A DNA stretch of 64,000 bases from Pezicula radicicola (GCA_003008705.1 PDUO01000048.1:257183-321182), one strand, 5' to 3'; numbered from the stretch's first letter, positions 45,302 to 56,525 are shown. Numbers and translations are program-made. Notes: generated by a model from the letters alone, not told the origin.

Positions 45302-45556
45302 CATGTGAGTTATTCAAGTGAAGTGGGTTACCCAAATCAACTTGGTCACCCATATCAATCCAGTTACTCAGATCAACTTGATTACCCAAATCAACTTAGT
45401 TACCCAAATCAACTCAGTTAGCTAAATCAAGTCAGTTACCCAAATCAAGTAAGTTACCCAAATTAACTTAGTTATCGAAATCAAGCTAGTTACTCAAATC
45501 CAAACTATCTAAATCACCCAGATCAAGTCAGTTACCCAAACCCAGTCAATTACATG
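45302..45556. repeat. 18-bp minisatellite array, about 14 units
   Basis: Consensus GTTACCCAAATCAACTTA, repeated head to tail with substitutions (GGTCACCCATATCAATCC, AGTTACTCAGATCAACTT and so on). It is the longest and least degenerate array of this repeat in the window and lies about 190 bp upstream of the lysine/glycine-rich gene. Confidence 0.85.
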
Positions 45557-46500
45557 GCCATACACTCTAGTACACATTTCACTGTTCTCGGTGACATCAC
45601 TCACTGTAACTAGCAAAACGTTAATCTCAAATTACATCATTACGCTACATTAAATTTATCTTGCATGTCTTGAATATTTACACAAAAAGAATACAAAATT
45701 AAAAGGATAGATAACAAGTTAAAACATAGTACTACCGTTTATAAACAACTCAGGTTCTTAAGAATACTGTAAATATTTTAAGTTCTAATCAAGTAGTTGC
45801 CACTCTATATCTTGTTGTCAGCAAGTAAAAGTTAAACTTATAAGTAGAGCTTAACAGATATCTTCTTCGAGGTTGGACAAATTCTTTCCATGTTTGTCCT
45901 CCTTGATGGCATCTCTCTCCCTTCGTGTAATTGCTTGGCCGTCTCTTCCTCCCTGGTTTTGGGTTTATAGAGGACCCCTCACTTTCTGTCTTTCTTCTCC
46001 TTTCGCTTCTACTCGATCTGGTAGAGATAATGACTGGGATAGTTTGGGGGTTTTATATGCAGGTATTTCAACTCTTTACATAAAAGTTTCTGTAACTAAT
46101 ATGTTTAAGGATAATATTACCTACAGAAATCCACTCGCTACTACTTAGTCGCTTAAGCAATATTCTAGTCTACCTTAACTTCTTCTTACAACAACAGTAC
46201 AACTGCTCAAGGAGCCTCAACAAGAAATGGGCTACAGCGGCAACTCAGGTGCATCTTCGAGATCTTGATTAATACACGCTTTGATTTTGTACTCGAGATT
46301 GCTTAAGGTAGTTTAAACTAAGACTCTATAAAGGATATCTGATATTTATTTAGTAATTATCCTTCTAACAACATCGTTGTTACTCTATTCCTTGCTGTCA
46401 TAATAAATTACTATAAAACTATTCCTAGAAACGAATTCCCAGTTAAGCTCCCACTCTTCTCCGGATTCTCTTATTATAGGTCTGGTCTATTATACTACTG
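45557..46500. other. Intergenic, AT-rich
   Basis: No supported gene. On the minus strand near 45915, ATGCCATCAAGGAGGACAAA reads MPSRRT, faintly like the start of the neighbouring lysine-rich protein, but nothing follows convincingly. Confidence 0.35.
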
Positions 46501-46568
46501 CTGCTGCATTTTGCCTCCTCCCTTGTGGCAGGCTTCTTGGCTTCCTTTTTGGTCTTTCTAGAAGGCAT
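46500..46568 (-). pseudogene. Decayed paralogue of the lysine/glycine-rich protein (N-terminus)
   Basis: From the ATG at 46568 the minus strand reads MPSRKTKKEAKKPATREEAK, against MPSRKTKKDAKKAAKEEKPW at 45116. Even the flank (CACTCAATTACTCAAAGTAA versus AATCACTCAAAGCCACTCCC) is alike. The reading frame degrades within 25 codons. Confidence 0.55.
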
Positions 46569-46569
46569 T

Positions 46570-48540
46570 GTGATTACTTTGAGTAATTGAGTGGTTTTGT
46601 TTTAGTTATAGAAGAGTATTAACAAATGATATGACAGGGTTTAAATAGTATTGTAGAGACCTACTATTTTCCTCTACTTCTTTCCCTTTCTCGTCTTATT
46701 AATTTACTAGAGCGAAATAGTAATCTATTTTCAAACATATGTCTAATAGATTATTTTACTACTAGATATATTAAATTTAGTTACTAATAGCAATGTTTCT
46801 ATGTTCCAAAATCTTTGAAGGAAAAGAATTAGCGAAGTAGAAAGAGAGGAGGACGGCGAGTACGAGAATAGAGAATAGAGAGCATTTGGCTGTTGGAAAG
46901 TTTTTGACCTAAGACTAATAGGAAGTGCGTATTCTATAAAGTAGAAATTCCATTATCACTTCAATATAATTAGGTTTTCTGTGACAACAATATATTAATT
47001 AACAACGACGCAATAGCCTTCTCATTTCCATATCAAGTCCACCAGATACATCCTACCTTGGGTCAGAGTTTGATCAAGTAGAAATCACTTACTATTTGTG
47101 ATATGACTCCCTTATTCTTGGTGAGCTCTGGGGCTCCCTCCTCTTATATTTCTCAGCTCTCCATCCACAGGATCAAACTTCCTTGAAGCTTTCCTCTTCT
47201 CGTTCCTGGATTTTTATTCCACCCCTCATACAGTTAATGTAAGAATATCTTCGCTAAATTCCCAGCCAAGTACACCCAAACTATTCTATTAATCTAACTT
47301 CACCCATTTTCTGATAGCTAAGAAAAAACACAAGCAGAGCTTCAACCCAATCAAGTTAGAAATCTCGCCACATTGGTGGATGATTTCATTGCACTGACTT
47401 GAACATAAGCCCAATCAAGTGTTTCTAATCCTAATCCCTTCCTGCTATTGCTGCTTTCAAGTTAGAAGTGTCACTTCTCTCAACTTTATTCAAAGCAATA
47501 GCTAGAAAAAATACCAAGGACAACAAGAACTGAATTGACAATAGAATGGCCTACTTTTCAACTACTTATTATGTTAAGTAGTAGGTACCAACTACTCACT
47601 TATAGAAAGAAGCTTTGAACTCTAAATAATATAAATAAATGTCATAAAATTACCTTCGCTGTTTCAACAGCTCCCACTGATCTCCACACCTTCCATCAGC
47701 TTAGTCCATGGTATCCCACGACTTCATTACCTTGACTTCCTTCTTCCTTTCACTCCTTTTTTATTCCCTATGAATGATATGTTTGTTTTTTCTGAACTCT
47801 GGCTTCGATACTTAGGTAGGTTTGTATAATGTTGCTTGTAACGTGGTAATATAGTCACATTTGATGATTACTTTTGTAAAACGAGTTTTAGTATTGTAGA
47901 AGTACTGTACATAGTTTGTGAATGGGATACTTGGGGGAATATAAGGAAGGTGCGAGTGCTGGTAGTTACTGTATGGGATTTACTTTTGCGGGTGTTAGGA
48001 GAGGAATGGTTTAAACGGCTGATTTAGTTGTAGAGGAGATATGTGAAATGGGTTCGTGGAAGTTGTACTGTACTGTACGGATTGTTGGGATTGGTATATA
48101 AGAGATCGTTTTGATTGGGGTAGCTGAGGTATCTAAGTTAAGTTAGTTACTCTAGTCCTTCTCTATCTCAGAATACGTAGCTGTTTAAAATGATGTCTTA
48201 TAACCTAATTGGTACGGTAGTCGTTTTGGACTGTATACCAGGCCAGTAGACTCTTGAGATTGAAGTATTTTGTATTAGGTATGGTATCTCAAATGTACTA
48301 TACGAAGTAACAAAAAAATGCACACGCCCCTTCGAAATTACATGTATGGGGGAACCGTATCCTATGTATCTCGAGAACCTGAACGCCTTGCTTACTCCTT
48401 GTGTTTTCCTTACTCCTGCAAATGCCCATCCAGTATGCCGCTTCACTGCTTCAGCTTTTTGATCCTTTGACACGAGTTCTTGCGACGTTACAGCTATATA
48501 TAGCTAAATCTATCGTCATGATTCGTGGCAACATTCGTCC
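46570..48540. other. Intergenic with weak paralogue remnant
   Basis: At 47690-47765 the minus strand contains KSWDTMD then a stop, followed by WELLKQR-like residues, comparable to KPWDPMDWAEAQQEGARELL of the intact gene; this suggests a third copy. About 48120-48160 holds two degenerate minisatellite units. Nothing else is supported. Confidence 0.35.
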
Positions 48541-48571
48541 TTAATGTTCAATAGTAGACCGCAGGATGTTA

Positions 48572-49240
48572 TCATCGCATTTCGGCCGGGCTCAACGCAA
48601 ACCCTTCCAACTTTTTATCCAACCAGCGCGCCAGCTCCTCCGCATGTCGTTTCAAACCCAGTATACTCGCAGCAGTCCCACTTCCAGTTGTCCCAACACT
48701 CCCCGCCTCGCTCGGCGCACCACTTCCTCCTCCCGTCACCGTCAGACTCCCTGGTAACGGCGAACCTAGCATTTGTTCCTGTCCCTCAATAGTATCTGTG
48801 TTGGGTGGCGGAGAAGACGGCGGGTTTGGCGAGTGTATGGCGGAGCGTATCTGAGGTCTTGGGCCAGGGATGGAAGATGAGGGCCCGATTGCAACGAATA
48901 TCAGTCCGGATTGGAGACCTTGGACAACAATTATGCCGTACTCGAGTTGGATCATGATACTGCTTATCTCTTGCGCTTTTCGCTCTCTACCGCCAGGTGC
49001 AGCTTGCGTCTGTGATAATGCGGAGGACATCAGCTCTACTGTTGGCTCCTCAAAGGTGTATTGGTCCCAGAGCGTGCATGCAAGGGTAGCTTGTGTGCGC
49101 AAGGTCGAGGCCGGCAGGGGGGATGACGTCGCAAGGAGCTTTCCAGTTGGTGACAGGAGAAGAAGGGTGTGTAGATGCGATGAGGTGTTGCTATTCAGGA
49201 AGGCCGTCAGCCGTTTCGTCAGGAGCATTGTCTGAGGCAT
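48572..49240 (-). CDS. Roadblock/LC7-domain protein, LAMTOR2-like
   Basis: 222 aa, single exon. The first 120 residues fit a roadblock fold: MLLTKRLTAFLNSNTSSHLH, TLLLLSPTGKLLATSSPLPA, QATLACTLWDQY, then SSIMIQLEYGIIVVQGLQSG and LIFVAIG. This arrangement is that of LAMTOR2/MAPBPIP, a scaffold subunit of the Ragulator/EGO-type complex that holds Rag GTPases at the vacuole and links nutrients to TORC1. The C-terminal half adds a Pro/Ser/Gly-rich insert and a final helix (LKRHAEELARWLDKKLEGF), which is longer than the animal protein (about 125 aa). The start at 49240 is chosen because it places MPQTMLLTKRL directly at the domain; an upstream open frame to 49468 lacks domain features. Confidence 0.75.
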   Translation of the reverse strand: MPQTMLLTKRLTAFLNSNTSSHLHTLLLLSPTGKLLATSSPLPASTLRTQATLACTLWDQYTFEEPTVELMSSALSQTQAAPGGRERKAQEISSIMIQLEYGIIVVQGLQSGLIFVAIGPSSSIPGPRPQIRSAIHSPNPPSSPPPNTDTIEGQEQMLGSPLPGSLTVTGGGSGAPSEAGSVGTTGSGTAASILGLKRHAEELARWLDKKLEGFALSPAEMR

Positions 49241-49605
49241 TGTAGGCGATGTTGGAGAGGTTGAGTCTTCGTGTATGCTGTTGTGGTCGTCAGAGTCAGA
49301 GGGAGGGGGCCCTTTCCACAGATTACGAGTTGGAAGGGTAAAAGTGAGACTTGCTATGGCATCTATGTATATTTGCGACTGCAATTGAGCCAAAATGCAA
49401 GTACGAAGAATGTTGTGGGGGGCACAATAATGAGACTGATAATTGTGGTGTTGTGCGTATCTCTGCATGCTGCTTGCTGCTACAATCCGAGTCCGTCATA
49501 CAGCTGTCATCGGTTATCGCCGATGCTTCCGTACCATACCCTATTCTATTGCCACGCCCCCAAAAACACCACCATCACACCAAAAGTCGCGTTGCATCGC
49601 GAGAC

Positions 49606-49854
49606 ATGGATATTATTACCCTGCGCGGCTTCTTCGCGGTCTTGAAGTATCTACTGTTTGCACTTGTTATCTGGTCCTTCGTCGAGGCTGACCTGTTTAT
49701 TACTCGTGCTATCGGTCGCTGGTTCTATGTAGCCTTGCGTGGATATCGTGATATGATGGAGCAATTCATCTTCTGCCTGGATCAAAGATACCGCCGGATA
49801 GAGGCGGAGGACGAACGAATTCATCGCGAGGCACTTGATCAAAACGAAGAGTAG
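49606..49854 (+). CDS. Small single-pass membrane protein, unknown
   Basis: An 82-aa frame starting MDIITLRGFFAVLKYLLFAL. Residues about 7-27 form one hydrophobic span, and the rest is an amphipathic, charged helix (YRRIEAEDERIHREALDQNE). It is divergently placed to the LAMTOR2-like gene, 365 bp between starts. Length and composition are reasonable for a small organelle membrane protein, but I recognise no family and it could be a chance frame. Confidence 0.4.
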   Translation: MDIITLRGFFAVLKYLLFALVIWSFVEADLFITRAIGRWFYVALRGYRDMMEQFIFCLDQRYRRIEAEDERIHREALDQNEE

Positions 49855-50290
49855 TTGCAGCGACTTCAACAACGGGCAGAAAAGAGAGCGCCATTGCGAG
49901 CTTTTCACAAGGTCCTCAGCTCTAAAAGCGCACCTCACCTCCTTCACATTGACGCTCCCCTGTCACGATAGCTTCAGTGAGCTGTGAGCTCCAGCTGCCC
50001 GAGTTCTGCAGTTCTGCGGTTCTGCGCGTCATGCAGTAGTTTGAGTGCGGGGCCGTCGGCGTTAAGACTTTGTTTTCTTTCCCCTCCATTCTTCTGTTTT
50101 CTCCAACTTTCTCCCCAACCTCAACTCTCTACGACCTCTTATGTACTCGTTTCGCACTCTTCAAAGAACCTTCAAACCAAGCTTCATCCGACACAACATA
50201 GTTGATTCAGGTACAAGCCTCCGGCCCGACGCAGGTACATCCCACTGCTGACACTAGAGCACCTTGATAGCTAGCAGACCATTCGCAGCC
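49855..50290. other. 5' flank of glyoxalase I
   Basis: Pyrimidine-rich promoter-like DNA around 50085-50125 (CCCTCCATTCTTCTG, TTCTCCAACTTTCTCCCC). No gene. Confidence 0.45.
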
Positions 50291-51439
50291 ATGGCGACCG
50301 ATCTCAAGACTTACAAATTCAATCACTCGATGTATGCTTTTCTTATGATCTCCTCGACGCATCATTTGATCGCAGACATGCTGACCACAGCTTCAGGATT
50401 CGGGTGAAGGACCCTAAGGAATCAGGTATGCCAGACACAAGCTCTGTTATTGAGGTATGATACTAAATTTTTATCGCAGTCAAGTTCTATGAATTCCTCG
50501 GAATGAAGATGCTTCATAAGATTGAGCAGCCAGAAGCAAAATTCGACCTCTACTTTATGGGCTACGACTCCCCAAAATCACCGTCCGCTGGCAACCACTT
50601 GACCGACCGAGAAGGTATCATTGAATTGACTCATAACTACGGAACTGAAAATGATCCTGACTACAAGGTTGCGACTGGCAACAGCGATCCTGGACGAGGA
50701 TTTGGACACACTTGCATTAGCGTGGATAACCTTCAAGCAGCATGCCAGCGACTCGAGGATGCCGGTTATAAGTTTCAGAAAAAGCTGACCGATGGACGGA
50801 TGAGACATATCGCCTTTGTTTTGGATCCAGACGGATATTGGGTCGAGGTTATTGGTCTCAATCCCCTCGAGAAGACTGAGGGTATCACAACTACGGACGT
50901 AACGACGTACCGAATGGTTCGTTTAGTTTCCTCCTCGGTATATAAAACCAATACTGACTATTTCGTAGAACCACACTATGATTCGAGTCAAGGATATTGA
51001 AAAGACCCTCAAGTTCTACCAAGAAGTCATGGGAATGACACTAGTACGAACCAACGAAAACCCAGCGAACAAATTCAATCTATACTTCCTTGCGTATCCT
51101 GGAGCTAAGGGAATCCCCGAAAAGAACGCCGATGGTGTCCCGCAAACCGCAGATCGTGAGGGTCTTTTAGAGTTGACATACAATTATGATACTGAGAAAG
51201 ATGAGAATTTCAAGTACCACAACGGCAACGATGAGCCTCAAGGATTTGGCCATATTTGTGTCTCGGTTGACGACATCGATGCCGCTTGCAAGCGCTTTGA
51301 GGACTTGAAGGTTAACTGGAAGAAGCGACTCACGGATGGACGAATGAGGAATGTGGCATTCATTCTAGACCCGGATAACTACTGGATCGAGCTTATTCAG
51401 AATGAGAGTCTGAAGGAGAGCCAATACGGAAAGCTATGA
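50291..51439 (+). CDS. glo1: Glyoxalase I (lactoylglutathione lyase), two-domain
   Basis: Isomerises the hemithioacetal of methylglyoxal and glutathione to S-lactoylglutathione. Exons 50291-50331, 50397-50425, 50480-50916, 50969-51439 give 325 aa. The protein is an internal duplication, as in yeast. Both halves keep the metal ligands: His in NHSMIRVKD and NHTMIRVKD, Glu in IIELTHNYG and LLELTYNYD, His in GFGHTCISV and GFGHICVSV, and Glu in YWVEVIG and YWIELIQ. The third intron falls between the halves. KKLTDGRMR and KKRLTDGRMR are matching glutathione-loop signatures. Both sites therefore look competent. The ATG at 50291 gives the usual MATDLKTYKF start without leader, so it is cytosolic. Confidence 0.95.
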
Positions 51440-51547
51440 GGAATAATTGTCGAGCGCAACATCGTTATAATGAGCAAGTCTAAAGCTACCCTACAAATTG
51501 CTTCGTAAGATATCACTTTGATTGGGGCTATGTATCACGTAAGGTAC

Positions 51548-51612
51548 TCGAATCTAGCCGGTTACTCAATTCAAGTGAGCTACTCAAATCGAGTGAGTTG
51601 CTGAAACCAAGC
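51548..51612. repeat. Short degenerate minisatellite
   Basis: About three units (CCGGTTACTCAATTCAAGTG, AGCTACTCAAATCGAGTG, AGTTGCTGAAACCAAG), about 110 bp after the glyoxalase stop. Confidence 0.55.
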
Positions 51613-52348
51613 GGTACGTTCGTGACTGCAATACTGCTTGTCTTACAGGTTCAGTTCCAGTACTTTGCCCCCAAAACCGACTGATGAGTAGCGGTTTTGA
51701 CTCCGACTGGTGGACGATGACAAGGAGAATCAAAACATATTCATTGATGCATGCGACCTCCTAGCATCATGCAACTAATTGGCTTATAGACTCACACCCA
51801 ATTGACAGAAGCAATATACTCTAATGTGCTCAAATGATAGGTATGCGGCGGGTATGCAATACGGACATAGCGCAGTCTTACTGTTCATTTTTCTCCAAAA
51901 GGCAGAATGGTTGGCTGTTTCGCATGCCCCCCACACCGTACTAAACGGCATTCCTGACGCTATTTTACCCCGCCATTTCAGGAACAGCCAGTGCGTAATA
52001 CCCCACATGTGGCCTATTCCCTCAGCTTTTGCTTTTACTTTTCTTTCTTTCCCCTTCACTCTTTTCTGTCTTCTCTCTCCTTCCTTTCTGACCCTGTGCC
52101 AGCAGTTCTGGAGTTTTGATTCTTCTGAATTTCTGGTTGTCTTCAAATTGGAGTGTCCTGATCACTGCCTTTCCTAGGCATTCGAAAGAAGAAATTTCCA
52201 ATTCGAGCCTCGTCAATTCATGCGCATGTCAATTCCAAGACAATTTTGGTATTTGAGAAATACAAGTCTTTGAATCTTGAAGAGTAATAAGTTTCATAAC
52301 GCACCTGTCGCCGCATTCCCAGCTGATGCTTGGCAGCAGAAGTATAAA
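51613..52348. other. 5' flank of 3-phosphoglycerate dehydrogenase
   Basis: Pyrimidine-rich tract at 52025-52100 (TTTTCTTTCTTTCCCCTTCA). No separate gene supported. Confidence 0.45.
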
Positions 52349-54173
52349 ATGGCGCCCTCCGCGCTCTCTTTAAACGGGACAAACACCCCATCTCCTCCCG
52401 CCGACCGCCCCAAAATTCTCATCCCTGAGAAGATTTCAGCCGACGGCCTTGCACTCCTTGGAAGCAATTTCGATATTGATCAACGGAAGAACCTCTCCCC
52501 AGAAGAGCTACTCTCTATCCTTCCCTCTTACTCAGCGCTTATAATCCGCTCCGAAACAAAAGTTACATCCACGCTTCTTGGGGCCGCCAAGAACCTCAAA
52601 GTCGTAGCTCGAGCTGGAGTAGGCGTTGACAACATTGATGTTGATGCAGCGACAAAACATGGCATCATTGTGGTTAATAGCCCAAGTGGTAATATTGCTG
52701 CTGCTGCCGAACATACCATTGCGTTGTTGATGGCTGTTGCGAGAAACGTCCCTGCTGGCGATAGAAGTCTACGGTCTGGGGGCTGGGAGAGGAGTAAACT
52801 TGTGGGAACAGAGGTGGGAGGGAAGGTGTTAGGAATTATCGGACTTGGTAAATGCTCATCTATTGAATCTTACGTTTGAATGAGGAAACCTAATGAAATT
52901 TGTGAAAATAGGAAAGGTTGGGCTCAAAGTAGCCCGCATAGCCATTGGACTCTCCATGAAAGTCTATGCTCTCGATCCATACGCATCCCCAGAGATAGCA
53001 AAAGCACATTCCGTCACCTTGGTCTCAGACTTACCTTCATTACTGAAAGACGTCGATTTTCTTACTATCCACACTCCTCTAATAGCCAGTACTCTGGATC
53101 TAATTGGTGAGAAGGAGTTCACGTTGATGAAACCAACAGCCAAAGTCTTGAATGTAGCACGAGGAGGTGTATATAATGAGGCCGCACTGCTCGAGGCTCT
53201 AGATAATGGGACCATCTCTGGCGCAGGTCTCGATGTCTTCACGAGTGAGCCGCCCGAGGAAGGTTCAGCAGCGCAGAAACTCAGCCGGCATGCCAAAGTC
53301 GTGGCCACGCCGCATCTGGGTGCTAGTACTGTCGAAGCACAAGAAAATGTCTCTCTAGACGTCTGCACACAAGTTGCTTCTATTTTAAGCGGAGGACTCC
53401 CCACTTCAGCTGTCAATGCGCCCTTGATTCTCCCAGAGGAATATCGACGTCTGCAACCTTTCGTAGGGCTTGTCGAGAAGATTGGCAGTCTATATACTCA
53501 ACACTATTCCGGTGGCCAGAAAGGTGGAGTTGGTGGGAAGAAATTTGATCTCTTGTATGAGGGCGAGCTAGCTGGAATCAGCAACACGCGCCCCTTGTTC
53601 GCTGCCCTGGTAAAGGGTTTAATGGGTACCATCTCTGAGGGAGGAGGAAGAGACGTCAATATCGTCAATTGTACACTCATCGCCAAGGAAAAGGGCATCG
53701 TAGTCAACGAAACTCATACGAGAACTACTGATGATGGCGCATACTCTTCTCTTGTTACTCTGAAAACCAGTAAGCCTGGCAGAGTCAAGGATGGTAAAGG
53801 AGGTGAAGAGGTTATCAGTGGTTACGTCAGCAATGGCAAGATTTGGATATCGAGGTTAGATCGCTTTGGTACAGCCTTTGTGCCGGAGGGAACATTGGTT
53901 ATTCTCAGGAATTATGATGAGCCTGGGAAGATTGGCGGTGTGGGGGGTATTTTGGGGAGGCATGGGATTAATATTAGGTTTATGAGTGTTGCTGCTTTGG
54001 AGTCGGGCAATGGTTTTGAGGGGCTGAGTAGTGGTGCTGGGGAGGCGACAGAAGGAAAAACTGGAAATGAGGCTTTGATGATTCTTGGTGTTGATGGGGT
54101 TGTTGGAAAGGAAGTTGAGGGTGAGTTGAGAGGTGAGAAGGGCATTTTGGATGTTGGTGTTGTGAGGCTTTGA
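52349..54173 (+). CDS. D-3-phosphoglycerate dehydrogenase
   Basis: First step of serine synthesis: oxidises 3-phosphoglycerate to 3-phosphohydroxypyruvate with NAD+. Exons 52349-52847 and 52912-54173 give 586 aa, the long serA-type form with an extra intervening domain and a C-terminal ACT-like domain. The N-terminal substrate domain has VVARAGVGVDNIDVDAA. The Rossmann motif GLGKVG at residues 165-170 is split by the intron. Catalytic residues appear as Arg in NVARGGVYNE, Glu in FTSEPPEE and His in TPHLGAS. The C-terminus (YDEPGKIGGVGGILGRHGIN) has the ACT signature where serine may bind. An in-frame ATG at 52277 exists, but the 52349 start matches the usual short leader. No damage. Confidence 0.94.
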
Positions 54174-54321
54174 AGTTTCGTTGGATAGGTAGGTAATTGC
54201 CTATGGGGTGGTTATAGGTAACAGTGGGGATGTCTGAGTTGCTTAACATTTCAACAAGTTAGGTACATGCTCATATAGTGATACGTCAAAATTCGGATTT
54301 ATACACACAAAATTTAAAAGT

Positions 54322-54392
54322 AGATCCTGAAATCGAGTTAGTTATTTAAATCAGGCTAGTGACTAAACTCAAATAAATGATAGGTAAGTGAG
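54322..54392. repeat. Degenerate minisatellite
   Basis: Three or four units (AATCGAGTTAGTTATTTAAA, TCAGGCTAGTGACTAAACTC), about 150 bp after the dehydrogenase stop. Confidence 0.5.
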
Positions 54393-54629
54393 CGACTATA
54401 GTCACGTAGCAGTACCTGCATTCCACAGAAAGTTTTCTAGTCTCCATAGCTTACCAACCACAAACATCAAACCTCCTCGCTTACCACCATGTCCCCCTCC
54501 CCCAAAAAATCCCTCCTCGCTAAACTTGAAAAAACTCTTCTCATGCGGTAGCCATCAAATCCTCCCTCCCACAAGTCATCATATCAACAAATAAACACTC
54601 CTACTTTAACAAACATAAAACCCGATATT

Positions 54630-54737
54630 GCCCGGGTAGCTCAATCGGTAGAGCGTGTGGCTCTTATATATCAAAGTATGATGCTTCGAATCTAAAAGAT
54701 CACCTCAAGGTCGTGGGTTCGAGCCCCACCTCGGGCT
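54630..54737 (+). tRNA. tRNA-Lys (anticodon CTT) with intron
   Basis: Acceptor stem GCCCGGG pairs with CTCGGGC (one G-T pair). The D arm is GCTCaatcggtaGAGC (A box) and the T arm GTGGGTTCGAGCCCCAC (B box). The anticodon loop reads CTCTTA with CTT at 54663-54665, and a 35-nt intron follows at 54667-54701, immediately after position 37, the canonical place. After splicing the anticodon stem TGTGG/CCTCA has four pairs and a central T-T mismatch. T-runs at 54781-54789 and 54794-54803 would end transcription. The mismatch is odd and may mean mild decay. Confidence 0.85.
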
Positions 54738-54780
54738 CAATTCCCGTGGGTTCCTGTAATAGGATACTTCCAATTTTTAA

Positions 54781-54803
54781 TTTTTTTTTGACTTTTTTTT
54801 TTG
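54781..54803 (+). terminator. Pol III terminator T-runs after tRNA-Lys
   Basis: Two uninterrupted T tracts of about nine or ten lie 44-66 bp beyond the tRNA; shorter T5 runs occur nearer at 54773. Confidence 0.5.
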
Positions 54804-55820
54804 CTTTGATTTTCTTTTTGGTGCTATATTTGGTTTGAGCTTACTCTTTAGCCGTTCCATGTACAGTACTAATTGGACGCGATTGCCAGGGAGCACATCG
54901 ATAGGAGATCCACATAGATCTAGTATATTTGTACAGAGTTTGTGATTATTGAATTCAATGTTCTGTTCTGGTATATTTATAGAGAAAGATGCTTGGATAT
55001 GATTTTGTGTTACTTCAAAGATCGTTTCGCAGGCGTAATCTACCTAAGAAGTTGTCTAGCAGTTTCACGTTGTCTAAGGTTTGGATTTTGGTTATCTCGG
55101 GTACCAGTTCTTGAGTATCTTTTGTGAATGTACTGTTTGCATGGGAAGACACCTAGAAAGAGGTGGGCATCACGCTTGCTTGAAGCTAGTTGGGAATACA
55201 CCTGGTTGAAGCTGTTGATACAACTGCTCAGCTTTAAGAGGACCTCATACTCTTAATTATATTAAGTGGATTCGAATAGTTTTGGATGGAGGTAAAGTTG
55301 AGAGCGGATAGAACACAAATATTTCGAGACTGGCTAGTCTAGCCCATACTATCCGCAACATGAAAATCCAGGAATTTCAGAGCTATATCAAACTTATCCG
55401 CCTAGTTTCGCTGGTGCTTAATAGTTACTCCTATATAGAGTAGAGTTGAAGATGTTGCATCCCTAGTTACTTTGCTCCGTGTATCTCCTCTTGACAGTCT
55501 CCTCTCCTAGATTTTGGAGAACACATTATCATGCCCGTTATACAGGGGAACGCTGCGGGTTTGGCGAATATTTCGAGTTCTGCTAGATTCAATTTTCTTA
55601 CTGCGGACTACGAATAATATACATCTACTGAGCGTAGTTCATACGGACCAATTCATTGATTTTTGGCGGAAGAGACACTTCTGTGCAATTCGGTCAAAGT
55701 AGAAGTAAACAACGCCATCAAGCACAGTGACAACTAAGAGAAAAATGGTAAGTGATATGTCTATATCTTCGAACTCTAGCTTCAATTACGGATCCTACGT
55801 AATCATGATACGTTCAAACC
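54804..55820. other. Intergenic
   Basis: No supported gene or clear repeat. Several short frames without protein character. Confidence 0.4.
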
Positions 55821-55827
55821 GTCTTCT

Positions 55828-56109
55828 CTAGAAAGATCATTAGGAGAAGACGTGCAGTTCGACCCAGAGCAAGGACATGACATTCTTCTAAAGGAAGGGG
55901 GTGCCAATTGTCTATATTGCAATGCTGAGGCCAGTGGTGTGAGTGACATCGAAGACACACTCAGTGGTACATTCACATCCTGCAGCTATCTACTATGTTC
56001 GGAATGGCTTCCTCGCCATAAAGACTCTATAAAAATGGGCTTTGGGTCTGGTCTTCAATGTTATATCTGCGGGAAGAAAAGGACATTAGATCGGACTATG
56101 CAAGGCTAG
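55828..56109 (+). pseudogene. Cysteine-rich RING-like fragment
   Basis: An open frame reads LERSLGEDVQFDPEQGHDIL, GGANCLYCNAEASG, SDIEDTLSGTFTSCSYLLCS, EWLPRHKDSIK and LQCYICGKKRTLD, ending TAG at 56109. Spacing C-x2-C ... C-x5-C-x2(W) ... C-x2-C is that of a RING-like zinc site, with tryptophan where a cysteine is expected. This resembles the RING insert of SNF2/Rad5-type helicases. There is no initiating ATG and nothing recognisable downstream, and a copia RT relic follows at once, so I read it as a gene fragment. Confidence 0.4.
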
Positions 56110-56120
56110 CCCAGTTCCGA

Positions 56121-56525
56121 TCATGCACTCTCAATTCTAACGTTCGCAAATAGGGGAAGGAGGAGTAGAGTAGGAGTCAAGGACATAAAAGAGGATACTA
56201 ATCCATTCGTTCGCAAACAGACAACTGACGCCAGGAACCTGGTGAACTCCAAGTTCTTCAAGTGTGTCAGCGAGAAGGTGATACCAATAGTAGGGAGAGG
56301 TTTTAAGCCCATATAAAGCCATCCATATCATAAGGAATAGCATTAGTGGTGGTTGCGGAGTATTGGTTGGTTGATTGATTTCAAACCTTGACGTTGTCGA
56401 CCAGTTCTTGGGTAGCTCGAAACCTTCTGGAAATTGACTCAGAATTGGTTTAGGGAGCTTAGCATTGACAAAGGCGTTGATGGCGTCATACTGTTTGATT
56501 TCAAGGTCAAAAGAAGCGGAAATTC
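56121..56525 (-). pseudogene. Ty1/copia reverse-transcriptase relic
   Basis: On the minus strand: EIKQYDAINAFVNAKLPKPI then LSQFPEGFELP (56525-56400), followed by ALYGLKTSPYYWYHLLADTL, EELGVHQVPGVSCLFANEWI and a corrupted FYV-LD (56330-56150) where FYVDD is expected. These are the consecutive copia RT blocks. Frame changes between the two parts show it is dead. No LTRs were found around it. Confidence 0.75.

Noticed and set aside
45302..45556. Regularly spaced repeats that could suggest a CRISPR-like array
   Set aside because: Units are contiguous 18-bp tandem repeats without unique spacers, and the genome is eukaryotic; it is a minisatellite.
49271..49645. 124-codon plus-strand frame between the roadblock gene and the small membrane protein
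   Set aside because: Cysteine/arginine-rich, no domain, and it overlaps the start of the better-formed frame at 49606.
52893..54173. Separate dehydrogenase gene starting at 52893
   Set aside because: The ATG is within the intron; splicing at 52847/52912 restores the GLGKVG cofactor motif and a single 586-aa enzyme.
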